From assembly GCF_041397485.1 (NCBI RefSeq), contig NZ_JAWKWO010000001.1, positions 186,001 through 250,000 of the forward strand: a stretch of DNA of 64,000 nucleotides, in the 5' to 3' direction. The notes beneath the pieces are model-generated. The model did not search any database, was not told where the DNA came from, and saw nothing but the letters and a program-made list of their open reading frames with translations. This document shows, one piece after another, positions 15,742 to 25,454 of the stretch. This stretch comes from Zhengella sp020637775. Its GTDB lineage: Bacteria > Pseudomonadota > Alphaproteobacteria > Rhizobiales > Rhizobiaceae. Position numbers and translations under genes: made by a program. Positions within the stretch are counted from its first letter, which is position 1. Every line of letters begins with the position of its first letter.

Positions 15742-18297
15742 TCAGCCCTTTGCCGGCTCGACGCCGCTACCGCTCTTTTCCTCATCCTCCGCTGCAACCT
15801 TGCTCGAACGCAGATTGAACAGGATGAGAAGCGGCGCAGCGATGAAGATGGACGAATAGGTGCCGATCACCACGCCGAAAATCATGGCCGCGGTGAAGGA
15901 CTGGATCACCTCGCCGCCGAAGAAGAACAAGGCCAGCAGGGCCAGCAACGTGGTCACGGACGTCATGACGGTTCGCGACAGCGTGTCGTTCATGCTCATG
16001 TCGAGCAATTGCGGCAATGGCATCTTGCGATAGCGCCGCAGGTTCTCGCGCACGCGGTCGTAGACCACCACCGTGTCGTTGAGCGAATAGCCGACGATCG
16101 TCAGGATGGCGGCGATGGATGAGAGGTTGAACTCGATGCCGGTGATGACAAAGAAGCCGATGGTCATGATGACATCGTGCATGGTCGCCAGGATCGCGCC
16201 GACGGCGAACTGCCACTCGAACCGCACCCAGATGTAAAGCAGGATAGCGGCAAGGGATGCCAGCACGCCCAATGTCCCTGCCCGGGCCAATTCGCCGGAG
16301 ACCGTTGGTCCGACCACCTCGACGCGGCGGAAGTCGTAGGCTTCCTCCAGCTCGCCACGCACCTTGGCGATCACGCTCTGCTCGGCATTCTCGCCGCCGC
16401 CCTGCGCCTCGACGCGGATGAGCACTTCGGACGGATCGCCGAATTCCTGCACCTGCACGTCGCCGAGATTGAGGTTTCCAAGGCGGTCGCGAATATCGGC
16501 CACGTCGGCAGCGCCCTGGCGGGCCTTGATCTCGATGAGCGATCCGCCCTTGAAGTCGATGCCGTAGTTCATGTTGACGGTGACGAACAGCGCGAGAGCG
16601 CCGATGGCGGCCAATGCCGACAGGCTGAAGGTCACACGGCGCAGCCACATGAACGGGATCTTCGTGACGGCGGGCACGAGATGCATGGGCGCACCCGGCA
16701 GTTCCTTCGGCCGCTGGCGGCGGACATATTCGGCGATCATCCAGCGGGTGAAGGTAAAGGCGGTAAAGACCGTCGTCACGATGCCGATCGCCAGCGTCAC
16801 GGCAAAGCCGCGCACCGGGCCGGTGCCCAGATAAAACAGGATCACGGCGGCGATCAGCGTGGTGACGTTGGCGTCGATGATCGTGGCCATGGCCCGCGAG
16901 AAGCCGGCGTCTATGGCCTGGATGACCGAACGGCCGTTGCGGCGCTCTTCCCGTATGCGCTCGTAGATCAGCACGTTGGAATCGACCGCCATGCCGACTG
17001 TCAGCACGATGCCGGCGATGCCCGGCAGGGTCAGCGTCGCTCCCAGGACCGAGAGCAACGCCACGATCATCGCGATATTGGCCACAAGGGCAATGTTGGC
17101 GATGACGCCGAGAAGGCCATAGGCGAGTACCATGAAGGCAAGTACGAGGACGGCACCGATCAGGGCGGCAAGCTGCCCGGCGGCGACTGAATCCGCGCCA
17201 AGGCCCGGACCGACCGTGCGTTCCTCGATGATCGTCAACGTGGCCGGCAGCGCACCGGCGCGAAGCAGCACGGCCAGATCATTGGCGGACTGGGCAGTGA
17301 AAGAGCCTGAAATCTGGCCCGAGCCGCCAAGAATCGGCTCGCGGATGACGGGCGCGGAAATGACCCGGCCATCCAGGATGATGGCGAAGAGGCGACCGAC
17401 ATTCTGCTGGGTCGCCTGGCCGAAGCGCTGTGCGCCCTTGGTGTCGAAACGGAAGGACACGACGGGTTCGGAGGTACGCTGATCGAAGGTCGGCTGCGCA
17501 TCGACCAGGTTTTCGCCCGAAACGATGACGCGATCCTCGATCACGTAGGGAACCGGCGGGTCGTCATTGGAATACATGACCGTGGTGCCGGCAGGCGGGC
17601 GCCCCTCGATGGCTTCCTGCACGGGAACCGTCTGGTCGACCATCTGGAAGGTGAGCTTGGCCGTCTGGCCGAGAATGTCCTTGAGACGCTGCGGGTCGTC
17701 GAGCCCTGGCACCTGGACCAGAATGCGGTCATCGCCTTGCCGCTGGATTACCGGTTCGGTGGTGCCCAGTTCATTGACACGTCGGCTCACCACCTCGATC
17801 GACTGGGTCAGCGCAGCCGAGGTGCGGTAATCGAGCCCTTCCTCGGTCAGCGTAAAGCGCAGGAGGCCCGGTTCAGGTTCTTCAAGCGTGACTTCCGAAA
17901 TCGTGCCGCCACCGAAGAGGCCGGAGGAAATCGGCTCGGTAAGCGAGGCCAGCGTTTCCTTCGCCAGGGTCACCTGCTGTGCGTCGCGAATGCGCACCTG
18001 CACCGTGCGGCCGGATCCGCTGAGGCCGGTATAGCCGATGCTTTCCTCACGCAAAAGGCGGCGAACCTCGTCCCTGGTGGCCTCCAGCCTGTCCTTGACG
18101 ATGTCCGCGCGTTCGATCTGCAGCAGGATGTGCGAGCCGCCCTGCAGGTCGAGGCCAAGCGTCATCTTCTGCTTCGGCATCCAGTCGGGCAGCGCGTCCA
18201 GCGCCGACTGGTTGACGAGGTTGGGCGCGGCGAAGAGAAGGCCGGCGATCACCGACAGCCAGATGAGAATCGTTTTCCAACGCGTGAAATAGAGCAT
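15742..18297 (-). CDS. secDF: SecDF fusion protein, Sec translocon accessory
   Basis: An 851-residue fusion of SecD and SecF, which use the proton gradient to help the SecYEG channel export proteins. The SecD half starts with a membrane anchor, then 'MTLGLDLQGGSHILLQIE'. Its periplasmic P1 domain fills about residues 60-330. The SecF half begins near residue 530 and shows 'MNYGIDFKGGSLIEI' and 'YSLNDTVVVYDRVREN'. Twelve membrane helices are expected. Separate secD and secF genes are usual in E. coli; fused forms occur in many bacteria. The gene follows yajC. Confidence 0.96.
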   Translation of the reverse strand: MLYFTRWKTILIWLSVIAGLLFAAPNLVNQSALDALPDWMPKQKMTLGLDLQGGSHILLQIERADIVKDRLEATRDEVRRLLREESIGYTGLSGSGRTVQVRIRDAQQVTLAKETLASLTEPISSGLFGGGTISEVTLEEPEPGLLRFTLTEEGLDYRTSAALTQSIEVVSRRVNELGTTEPVIQRQGDDRILVQVPGLDDPQRLKDILGQTAKLTFQMVDQTVPVQEAIEGRPPAGTTVMYSNDDPPVPYVIEDRVIVSGENLVDAQPTFDQRTSEPVVSFRFDTKGAQRFGQATQQNVGRLFAIILDGRVISAPVIREPILGGSGQISGSFTAQSANDLAVLLRAGALPATLTIIEERTVGPGLGADSVAAGQLAALIGAVLVLAFMVLAYGLLGVIANIALVANIAMIVALLSVLGATLTLPGIAGIVLTVGMAVDSNVLIYERIREERRNGRSVIQAIDAGFSRAMATIIDANVTTLIAAVILFYLGTGPVRGFAVTLAIGIVTTVFTAFTFTRWMIAEYVRRQRPKELPGAPMHLVPAVTKIPFMWLRRVTFSLSALAAIGALALFVTVNMNYGIDFKGGSLIEIKARQGAADVADIRDRLGNLNLGDVQVQEFGDPSEVLIRVEAQGGGENAEQSVIAKVRGELEEAYDFRRVEVVGPTVSGELARAGTLGVLASLAAILLYIWVRFEWQFAVGAILATMHDVIMTIGFFVITGIEFNLSSIAAILTIVGYSLNDTVVVYDRVRENLRRYRKMPLPQLLDMSMNDTLSRTVMTSVTTLLALLALFFFGGEVIQSFTAAMIFGVVIGTYSSIFIAAPLLILFNLRSSKVAAEDEEKSGSGVEPAKG

Positions 18298-18353
18298 GGA
18301 TCAGTCCGTTTCCGGCTGTGGACGGCCGGCCCGTTGCGCCGGGCCACGCCTGG

Positions 18354-18695
18354 TCAGGCTTTTTCGTTCTGATTGGCGATCGGCTCGCCCTTGACGCGCA
18401 CGTCGGCAATCATGGCGCGCAGCACACGCACCTTCACGCCCTGAGCGATCTCGACGTCGAGTTCGGTGTCGTCTGCCTTGACGACCTTGCCGACGATGCC
18501 GCCGCTCGTGATGACGGTATCGCCGCGACGAACGGCCGAGAGCATTTCATCGCGCTTCTTCATCTGCTGGCGCTGCGGCCGGATGATGAGGAAATACATG
18601 ATCACGAAGATCAGTATGAACGGCAGGATGCTCATGAAAATGTCGGCGCCACCGGCGGGCGCGGCGGACTGGGCGAATGCCGGGGTGACGAACAT
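18354..18695 (-). CDS. yajC: Preprotein translocase subunit YajC
   Basis: A 113-residue protein with one membrane helix ('ILPFILIFVIMYFLIIRPQ') followed by the family pattern 'RPQRQQMKKRDEML' and 'GDTVITSGGIVGKVVK'. YajC associates with SecDF in the inner membrane. It is transcribed ahead of secDF with a 56-base gap, the usual arrangement. Confidence 0.95.
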   Translation of the reverse strand: MFVTPAFAQSAAPAGGADIFMSILPFILIFVIMYFLIIRPQRQQMKKRDEMLSAVRRGDTVITSGGIVGKVVKADDTELDVEIAQGVKVRVLRAMIADVRVKGEPIANQNEKA

Positions 18696-18859
18696 CAGCG
18701 AACTCCTGCAAAGACGAGAGAAGGCGGGGCGAATCCCGCATGACAGACTGGCGCGGAATATAGTGGTTCAGGTCGCCTTTGCAACTGTGAGCGAAAGTGC
18801 GCGGGCGCTTTTCCGGCGCGCCGGCTCATGCTACGGGCTCGTGACCGACTGGAGGACCC

Positions 18860-19738
18860 ATGAACCGCATATCGCTCGATGACATTGCCGCCCGCCTGGA
18901 CAGGCTCGCCGAGGCCGTGGAAAGCCTCCGGCCGCAACCGGTTCCCGCGCCCGATTTCAATGCCGCGGACTGCTTCGTCTGGGATGCGGAGGCTGCCAAG
19001 CTGATGGCGGTGGAAAAGGTCAACCGTATCGACATATCGCTGATCAGGGGCGTCGACCGGGTGCGTGACATCCTGGTTGCCAATACCGACCGCTTCGCCG
19101 GCGGATTGCCGGCCAACAACGTGCTGCTGTGGGGCGCGCGCGGCATGGGCAAGTCCTCGCTCGTCAAGGCAGCACACGCGGTCGCGGCACGATCGGCTGC
19201 GCAGGCCGGCCGCGCCGCGCTGAAACTTGTCGAAATCCATCGCGAGGACATCGACACCCTGCCCCGCCTGATGACGCTCCTGAAAGCCGCCGATGCGCGC
19301 TTCATCCTGTTTTGCGACGATCTGTCCTTCGACCATGACGACACATCCTACAAGTCGCTCAAGGCGGCGCTGGAGGGCGGCGTGGAAGGCAGGCCGGACA
19401 ACATCATCTTCTATGCAACGTCGAACCGGCGGCACCTGCTGCCGCGCGACATGATCGATAACGAGCGCTCCACGGCGATCAATCCGGGCGAAGCGGTGGA
19501 AGAAAAGGTCTCGCTGTCGGACAGGTTCGGTCTCTGGCTCGGGTTCCACAAGTGCTCGCAGGACGACTACCTGGAGATGGTCAACGGCTATGCCCGCCAC
19601 TTCAACCTCAAGACCGGGCCGGAAACGCTGAAGGCGGAAGCGCTGGAATGGGCGGTGACGCGCGGCGGCCGGTCCGGACGTGTGGCCTGGCAATTCATCC
19701 AGGACCTAGCGGGACGGCTCGGCCAGAGGCTGGATTGA
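18860..19738 (+). CDS. DUF815 family AAA+ ATPase
   Basis: A 292-residue ATP-binding protein. The Walker A motif is 'GARGMGKSS' near residue 92 and the Walker B motif is 'FILFCDDLSF' near residue 150. 'IIFYATSNRRHLLPRD' is the sensor-like block typical of DUF815. The family is common in proteobacteria, but its task is unknown. It is divergent from yajC and convergent with nlpD. Confidence 0.88.
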   Translation: MNRISLDDIAARLDRLAEAVESLRPQPVPAPDFNAADCFVWDAEAAKLMAVEKVNRIDISLIRGVDRVRDILVANTDRFAGGLPANNVLLWGARGMGKSSLVKAAHAVAARSAAQAGRAALKLVEIHREDIDTLPRLMTLLKAADARFILFCDDLSFDHDDTSYKSLKAALEGGVEGRPDNIIFYATSNRRHLLPRDMIDNERSTAINPGEAVEEKVSLSDRFGLWLGFHKCSQDDYLEMVNGYARHFNLKTGPETLKAEALEWAVTRGGRSGRVAWQFIQDLAGRLGQRLD

Positions 19739-19790
19739 CGCAGCAAGACGCCGGCGCGCGCTTGCAGGCCGGAGCCGCCGCCGCAAAAGA

Positions 19791-19820
19791 CAATACCCCG
19801 CCGGGCCTGGCGGGGTATTG
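19791..19820 (-). terminator. Intrinsic terminator downstream of nlpD
   Basis: A perfect 12-bp stem (CAATACCCCGCC / GGCGGGGTATTG) with a 6-base loop. On the minus strand it is followed by TCTTTT, so it mainly serves the nlpD end. It lies between the convergent DUF815 and nlpD genes. Confidence 0.75.
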
Positions 19821-19862
19821 CCTGGAAGCGGAGCTGCCCTGGAGACCAGCCCTCCGCCATTC

Positions 19863-21560
19863 CTACTCCAGGAAGTCGACCGGATTGACCGGGTTGGAAT
19901 TCTTCCGGATCTCGAAATGCAGTTTCGGCCGGTTTGCGGAACCTGAATTGCCGGCCTTCGCGATCTCCTGACCGCGGCGCACCTTGTCGCCGCGCGAAAC
20001 GGTGAGGCTGGAATTGTGACCATAGACGGAGACGAGACCGTCATCGTGGCGGATCAGCACGGTGTTGCCAAACTCCTTCAGGCCGCTGCCGGCATAGATG
20101 ACGACGCCATTTTCGGCGGCCTTGACCGGCGTGCCGGCCGGAACCGCGATATCGATGCCATCATTGGCCTTGCCGCCTGAATTGGCGCCGAACGATGAGA
20201 CGATGCGCCCGCGCACCGGCCAGCGCAACTTGCCGATGCCGGTTGTCGCCGGCGCGACGGCCGCCACCTTCTCTGCCTGGCGGATCACCTTCTCGTCCTT
20301 GCGCTGCGGTGGCGTGTAGGTCGGCAGATCACTGCCGGATTTCACGCTTGGCCCGGCGCCGCCCGTGATGATCGGATCGACCGCCGGCTTCGCGCTGGCC
20401 GTCCGCACCGGTTGACCGGCCGACGGCATGACGAGTTTCTGACCGACACGAATGGTGCCGTCGCGGAGGTTGTTGGCTGCCTTCAACGCCGCGACGGTCA
20501 CACCATTGCGGCGCGCGATGGCATAGAGCGAATCCCCTGCAACGACCGTATGGACATTGCCTGCCTGCGTGGCCTTGGCCTGCCCCGGCTCCGCGCGGCT
20601 CGGCGTTCCGGTGGTTACGGCATCGGCGCGGGGCGCCGGCGGGCGCGGCGCTTCGCGGACCACCGCCACCTCGCGGCGCGGTGCATCCTGCGGCACCGGA
20701 ACCCGGTTTGCCGGCACATCGTATTTCGTGCCGCGCGACGATTTGGCCGCCGCGGTCTGCGGGTTGGCGTCGGGCGCGGAAGTCGGCGCCTTTTGCGAAT
20801 AGACATAGGTCGGGATCACGATGCGCTGGCCTGCCGTGACATCGCGGGGATCGGCAATGCCGTTGACGCGCATGATCTCACGCGCAGGCACGCCGAAACG
20901 TCTGGACAGATTGTAGACCGTTTCACCTTCGCGCAAGGTAATCTGCGTGCCGCCCGAGGCCGTCCAGCCGCGTCCGTCGCCGCGTTCCTGGGCCGACCTG
21001 CTTTCGGGTGCGGTCCCGGCGGCGGCATTCCTGGACGCCGCCGCCGGCTCGACCTTGCGCGCTGACGTGGAACCGGTGGCCATCGTGTCGACACGGCTTG
21101 CGGCCGGTGCCGCCAGCGTCTGTCGCTCGACGGACGGCGCCGTGACAGCCTGGCGAACCGGCGCAGGTGCTGGCGGGAAAGCGGCAGGCGACGCATTGCC
21201 GGGATAAGGGTTGACCCGATAGGCTGCCTGGGGGCGCGCAGGATAGGAAACAGGCGGCGGCGCAGGCTGCGCCATGCCGGCTGCCGCCATGCCCACACCG
21301 GCGCTTGGCGCAACGCGCCCGCCCGGTATCAGGTTGGCGGCGCCACGGCCGACGGAACCGGTTGCTGTCGTGTCCACGTCACCCGGATAGGGCTGGTCCA
21401 CAGAGGCGGCCGATGTCCGCGATGGCACCGAAGCCGTATAGAAACTGTCGGTGAAGCGCACGGCATCGGAACTGCATCCGGCGGCGAGCCCACCAACCAT
21501 GGCGATGGCCGCCCCTCTGGAGAGGTGTCGTGCATATGCCTTGAAAATGGTGACCTGCAT
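19863..21560 (-). CDS. nlpD: NlpD-like lipoprotein with two LysM domains and a degenerate M23 domain
   Basis: A 565-residue lipoprotein (lipobox 'GLAAGC', Cys29). Two LysM domains lie at about 206-250 and 336-379, and a LytM/M23 domain at 446-563. The catalytic residues of active M23 enzymes are lost: 'KANDGIDIAV' has Asn where the metal His should be, and 'PKLHFEIR' keeps only one His of HxH. This is the form seen in NlpD/EnvC activators of cell-wall amidases, so a role in septum splitting is likely. ATG at 21560 begins the lipoprotein signal. Pro/Ala-rich linkers separate the domains. pcm and surE lie upstream, the classic order. Confidence 0.9.
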   Translation of the reverse strand: MQVTIFKAYARHLSRGAAIAMVGGLAAGCSSDAVRFTDSFYTASVPSRTSAASVDQPYPGDVDTTATGSVGRGAANLIPGGRVAPSAGVGMAAAGMAQPAPPPVSYPARPQAAYRVNPYPGNASPAAFPPAPAPVRQAVTAPSVERQTLAAPAASRVDTMATGSTSARKVEPAAASRNAAAGTAPESRSAQERGDGRGWTASGGTQITLREGETVYNLSRRFGVPAREIMRVNGIADPRDVTAGQRIVIPTYVYSQKAPTSAPDANPQTAAAKSSRGTKYDVPANRVPVPQDAPRREVAVVREAPRPPAPRADAVTTGTPSRAEPGQAKATQAGNVHTVVAGDSLYAIARRNGVTVAALKAANNLRDGTIRVGQKLVMPSAGQPVRTASAKPAVDPIITGGAGPSVKSGSDLPTYTPPQRKDEKVIRQAEKVAAVAPATTGIGKLRWPVRGRIVSSFGANSGGKANDGIDIAVPAGTPVKAAENGVVIYAGSGLKEFGNTVLIRHDDGLVSVYGHNSSLTVSRGDKVRRGQEIAKAGNSGSANRPKLHFEIRKNSNPVNPVDFLE

Positions 21561-21706
21561 GTTCTGAAACCCGCCATACTCGCTAACTCGCACAAGATCA
21601 TTAAAGCGCGTTAGTGTTACTGACGGGTTAAGCACGGGCTGAAAGGTGCCTTGCGTCACCGCATGAGCGTGCCCTGAACGGCCGAATTGCAGGGAAAACC
21701 GGGCGC

Positions 21707-22363
21707 TCAGAGCGCGGCAGCAACTCCACGCGCCAAGGCCTGAAACCGCACCTGGCCGACATCGTCGCGCTCGAAACGGCTGCCGATCTTCGTCAGGCGA
21801 GCGAGCGACTGGACATCTTCCGGGCCGCCGATGGCCGCGAACATCACGCCACCGGAAGAAAGGAGATCGGCATAGGCACGCGGAAGGCTGTCAAAGGCCG
21901 CCCAGACCACGATCCTGTCAAAGGGACCCTCGCCCTCGATGGCGCGTTCGGCATCGCCGTGACGCTGGAGGATGTTGGTCAGGCCAAGGGTGCGGAACCG
22001 TTCGCCAGCCTGGTCAATGAGCGTCCTGAAGCGGTCCACCGTCGTCACCCGGCCGGCCAGCCTGGCCATGACCGCGGCGGTGTAGCCCGAGCCCGTTCCG
22101 ATTTCCAGCACCCGGTGACTGGCCTGAAGACCGAGCCCGGCAAGAACGCGGGCCTGAAGGTCCAGTCCCTCGATGGTTTCGCCGCAGGCAATGGGGCAGG
22201 AGCGCGCGCCATATGCGGCAAGCTGGTATTCGGCAGGCACGAAGGCGCGGCGCGGCGTGGCCTCTATGGCCGCGAACAGACCCTTGTCGTCAATGCCCTG
22301 CGCCCGCATCCGCAAGACGAAGGCGGCAAGCGCTTCGTTTCCGGATGCCGGCGCGGCGGGCAT
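21707..22363 (-). CDS. pcm: Protein-L-isoaspartate O-methyltransferase
   Basis: A 218-residue SAM-dependent methyltransferase that repairs isoaspartyl residues. The SAM site is 'VLEIGTGSGYTAAVMARLAG'. The substrate-site segment reads 'SCPIACGETIEGLDLQ', close to the form common in this bacterial group rather than the E. coli 'PIGxGQTIS'. The start overlaps the surE stop by one base, so the genes are coupled. nlpD follows. Confidence 0.92.
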   Translation of the reverse strand: MPAAPASGNEALAAFVLRMRAQGIDDKGLFAAIEATPRRAFVPAEYQLAAYGARSCPIACGETIEGLDLQARVLAGLGLQASHRVLEIGTGSGYTAAVMARLAGRVTTVDRFRTLIDQAGERFRTLGLTNILQRHGDAERAIEGEGPFDRIVVWAAFDSLPRAYADLLSSGGVMFAAIGGPEDVQSLARLTKIGSRFERDDVGQVRFQALARGVAAAL

Positions 22364-23118
22364 CAGAAGGCTTCCCTCAGCGCATCCTGCGCTTCATGGG
22401 CCGTCAGGTTCAGTTTCAAGGGCGTGATGGAAATGCGGTTGTCACGAAGAGCCGCGATATCCGTTCCCTCCACGGCGTCGAACTCCTTGCGGCCGAACCG
22501 GATCCAGAAATAGGGGAAGTTGCGGCCATCGCGGCGCTCTTCCACGCCAACGCCATGGACGATCCGGCCCTGGGTGGTGACAGCGACGCCCTTGACCTCT
22601 TCAGGCCGGCAATTGGGAAAGTTGACGTTGAGCAGGACACCTTCCGGCAGGTCGGTGGCGATACAGGTCTTCAGCACGTCGACGGCATGGGCCTCGGCCA
22701 CCTCGTAGGGAACCACCCTGCCCTCGTCGGAGAAATTGTAACCCTGGCTGAGCGCGATGGACCGGATTCCGACCAGGGTGCCCTCCATGGCACCGGCCAC
22801 GGTTCCCGAATAGGTGACGTCATCGGCGATGTTGGTGCCGGAATTGACGCCGGACAGGATGAGGTCCGGCGCTTGCGGCATGATGTGCCGCACGGCCATG
22901 ATGACGCAATCGGTCGGTGTGCCGCGAACGGCGAAATGCCGGTCATCGAGCTTGCGCAGACGCAGGGGGTGCGACAGCGTCAGCGAATGCGCCAGGCCCG
23001 ACTGGTCCGTCTCGGGCGCAACCACCCAGACATCATCCGACAATTGCCGCGCAATCCGCTCCAGAACGGCGATCCCCTCGTCATGAATGCCGTCATCATT
23101 GGTCAGCAGGATGCGCAT
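22363..23118 (-). CDS. surE: 5'/3'-nucleotidase SurE
   Basis: A 251-residue metal-dependent nucleotidase/polyphosphatase. The start 'MRILLTNDDGIHDEGI' has the two catalytic aspartates (NDDG). 'LSGVNSGTNIADDVTYSGTV' carries the conserved Asn and Ser/Thr residues. The length is as expected. It lies between serS and pcm, in the standard surE-pcm-nlpD order. Confidence 0.96.
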   Translation of the reverse strand: MRILLTNDDGIHDEGIAVLERIARQLSDDVWVVAPETDQSGLAHSLTLSHPLRLRKLDDRHFAVRGTPTDCVIMAVRHIMPQAPDLILSGVNSGTNIADDVTYSGTVAGAMEGTLVGIRSIALSQGYNFSDEGRVVPYEVAEAHAVDVLKTCIATDLPEGVLLNVNFPNCRPEEVKGVAVTTQGRIVHGVGVEERRDGRNFPYFWIRFGRKEFDAVEGTDIAALRDNRISITPLKLNLTAHEAQDALREAF

Positions 23119-23148
23119 GCTCTCTCCTCGTCATGTTCCGGCGCGCCG

Positions 23149-24438
23149 TCAGGCGCGTGCAATGATCTCCAAGCCGCCCATATAGGGGCGCAGAACCTCA
23201 GGGACGGCAATCGATCCGTCCTCGTTCTGATAGTTCTCCATCACCGCAATCAGCGCGCGGCCGACCGCGATGCCCGAGCCGTTCAGCGTATGGACGAAAC
23301 GCGTCTGCTTCTCACCCGCTGCACGGTAGCGGGCATTCATGCGCCGCGCCTGGAAATCGCCGCAGACCGAACAGGACGAAATCTCGCGATAGGCATCCTG
23401 ACCCGGCAGCCAGACCTCGATATCGTAGGTCTTGCGTGCGCCAAAGCCCATGTCGCCGGTGCACAGCACGACGGTGCGGAACGGCAGGCCCAGCCGCTTG
23501 AGAATGTCCTCGGCACAGGCGGTCATGCGCTCATGTTCATCGATGGACGTATCCGCGTCGGTTATGGAGACCAGTTCGACCTTGTTGAACTGGTGCTGGC
23601 GCAGCATGCCGCGCGTGTCACGGCCCGCCGAACCGGCTTCGGAGCGGAAGCATGGAGTCAGAGCGGTGAAGCGCAGCGGCAGGCTTTCAGCCTCCACGAT
23701 CTCGCCGGCAACCAGGTTCGTCATCGGCACTTCAGCCGTCGGGATCAGGCCGAGCCGCCCGGCGCCGTGCGGCGTGAAGAACAGGTCTTCCGAGAATTTC
23801 GGCAATTGCCCCGTTCCGAAATAGGCATCATCCTTGACGAGAAGCGGAGGATTGACCTCCACATAACCGTTCTCGCCGGTATGGACGTCGAGCATGAATT
23901 GCCCGAGCGCACGCTCCAGGCGGGCAAGCGGACCCTTCAAAACCGTGAACCGGGCGCCCGACAGCCTGGCGGCAGCCTCGAAGTCCATCAGGCCCAGCGC
24001 CTCGCCCAGTTCCCAATGCTCCTTCGCCGCAAAGGCGAATTCCGGACGACGGCCGACCTTGCGCACTTCCACATTGCCACTTTCGTCCTCGCCCACCGGC
24101 ACATCGGCGAGCGGAATGTTGGGAATACGAGCCATAGCATCGGTGAATTTCGCATTGAGGTCGCGCTCGACAGCTTCACCGGCCTGCAATTCATCCTTGA
24201 TGGATGCCACTTCGGCCTTCAGCTTCCCGGCCGTTTCATGGTCCTTCTGGCCCATGGCCTTGCCGATTTCCTTCGACGCGGCATTGCGGCGCTCCTGAAG
24301 CGCTTGCAGGCGGGCGATATGGGAGCGGCGCTGTTCGTCAAGCGCGATCAGCGCGGCAGCCTCGGGGGCGGCACCCCGCATGGCAAGCGCCTCGTCCAGA
24401 GCTTCAGGATTTTCGCGGATCCACTTGATATCGAGCAT
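23149..24438 (-). CDS. serS: Seryl-tRNA synthetase
   Basis: A 429-residue class II aminoacyl-tRNA synthetase. The N-terminal part (about residues 1-110) forms the long coiled-coil arm that grips tRNA-Ser. Motif 2 is seen at 'FRSEAGSAGRDTRGMLRQHQF' region and motif 3 at 'GSGIAVGRALIAVMENYQ'. The start 'MLDIKWIRENPEALDEAL' is typical. The gene is 110 bases downstream of tatC on the same strand. Confidence 0.96.
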   Translation of the reverse strand: MLDIKWIRENPEALDEALAMRGAAPEAAALIALDEQRRSHIARLQALQERRNAASKEIGKAMGQKDHETAGKLKAEVASIKDELQAGEAVERDLNAKFTDAMARIPNIPLADVPVGEDESGNVEVRKVGRRPEFAFAAKEHWELGEALGLMDFEAAARLSGARFTVLKGPLARLERALGQFMLDVHTGENGYVEVNPPLLVKDDAYFGTGQLPKFSEDLFFTPHGAGRLGLIPTAEVPMTNLVAGEIVEAESLPLRFTALTPCFRSEAGSAGRDTRGMLRQHQFNKVELVSITDADTSIDEHERMTACAEDILKRLGLPFRTVVLCTGDMGFGARKTYDIEVWLPGQDAYREISSCSVCGDFQARRMNARYRAAGEKQTRFVHTLNGSGIAVGRALIAVMENYQNEDGSIAVPEVLRPYMGGLEIIARA

Positions 24439-24548
24439 GGGAATGTCCCGGACCTGGCCAGTTGCGTCTGGCGCTTCTTAGACGAGTCGCCCTGACGATG
24501 CGAGAGCCGGCTTGACGCAGGCGGCCAACGCATCCCCGGGCAAGCGGA

Positions 24549-25454
24549 TCACGGCATGGAACCGCGACCCTGTTCTTCCAGTTCGGCTTCACCAGACCCG
24601 CCGGCCGGCTTGTCCTCGGCTGGCGCATCGGCCTCAGCCCCGGTTTCATCCTCGTCGGTTTCGGATGCCTGCGCGCGTTCGCGCTCCACCATGCGAGCCG
24701 TATAGATGGAAATCTCGTAGAGAATGATGGTCGGCAGGGCAAGACCGATCTGGCTGACCGGATCGGGCGGCGTGAGGACTGCGGCGGCAATGAAGGCAAA
24801 GACGATGGCGTATTTGCGCTTTTCCTTCAGTCCCTCCGACGTCGCCAGGCCGGCGCGCGCCAGCAGCGTGGTGACGACGGGAAGCTGGAAGACGAGTCCG
24901 AAGGCGAAGATCAGCGTCATGATCAGGCCGAGATATTCCGAAACCTTCGGCAGGAGCGAAATATCGACCTGACCTTCGCCACCGGTCTGTTCCATGGCGA
25001 GGAAGAACCACATCACCATGGGCATGAAGAAGCTGTAGACCAGCGTCGCGCCCAGCAGGAACAGCAGCGGCGAGGCAACCAGAAACGGCACGAAGGCCTT
25101 TCTTTCGTTGCGATAGAGGCCTGGCGCGATAAACTTGTAGATCTGTGCCGCAATCAACGGAAATGCGAGCACAAGGCCGCCGAACATGGCGATCTTGATC
25201 TGCGTGAAGAAGAATTCCTGGGGCGCGGTGTAGATCAGCGCCACCTTGCGGTGATCGAGCCCTGCCCACTCGACAGCCCACTTGAAGGGCTGGACCAGGA
25301 AATTGAAAAGATCCTTGGCCCAGAAGAAGCAGAACAGGAAAGCGATGAAGAAACCGCCCACCGCCCACATCAGGCGCTGGCGCAATTCGATGAGATGTTC
25401 GATCAATGGTGCCGACGACGCGTCGATATCCACTTCGTCCTGCTTCTTGCTCAC
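24549..25454 (-). CDS. tatC: Twin-arginine translocase subunit TatC
   Basis: A 301-residue membrane protein with six helices and the family blocks 'LIEHLIELRQRLMWAV', 'FVPFLVASPLLFLLGA' and 'FAFGLVFQLPVV'. It is the receptor for twin-arginine signal peptides. An acidic, Ala/Glu-rich tail of about 40 residues makes it longer than E. coli TatC. Its start overlaps tatB by four bases. Confidence 0.96.
   Translation of the reverse strand: MSKKQDEVDIDASSAPLIEHLIELRQRLMWAVGGFFIAFLFCFFWAKDLFNFLVQPFKWAVEWAGLDHRKVALIYTAPQEFFFTQIKIAMFGGLVLAFPLIAAQIYKFIAPGLYRNERKAFVPFLVASPLLFLLGATLVYSFFMPMVMWFFLAMEQTGGEGQVDISLLPKVSEYLGLIMTLIFAFGLVFQLPVVTTLLARAGLATSEGLKEKRKYAIVFAFIAAAVLTPPDPVSQIGLALPTIILYEISIYTARMVERERAQASETDEDETGAEADAPAEDKPAGGSGEAELEEQGRGSMP

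Noticed and set aside
19863..21560. Active M23 endopeptidase
   Set aside because: The metal ligands HxxxD and HxH are incomplete, so the protein fits the NlpD activator class instead.
22213..24495. A 760-codon plus-strand frame opposite surE and serS
   Set aside because: It is the antisense shadow of two clear genes in GC-rich DNA; its protein has no family features.
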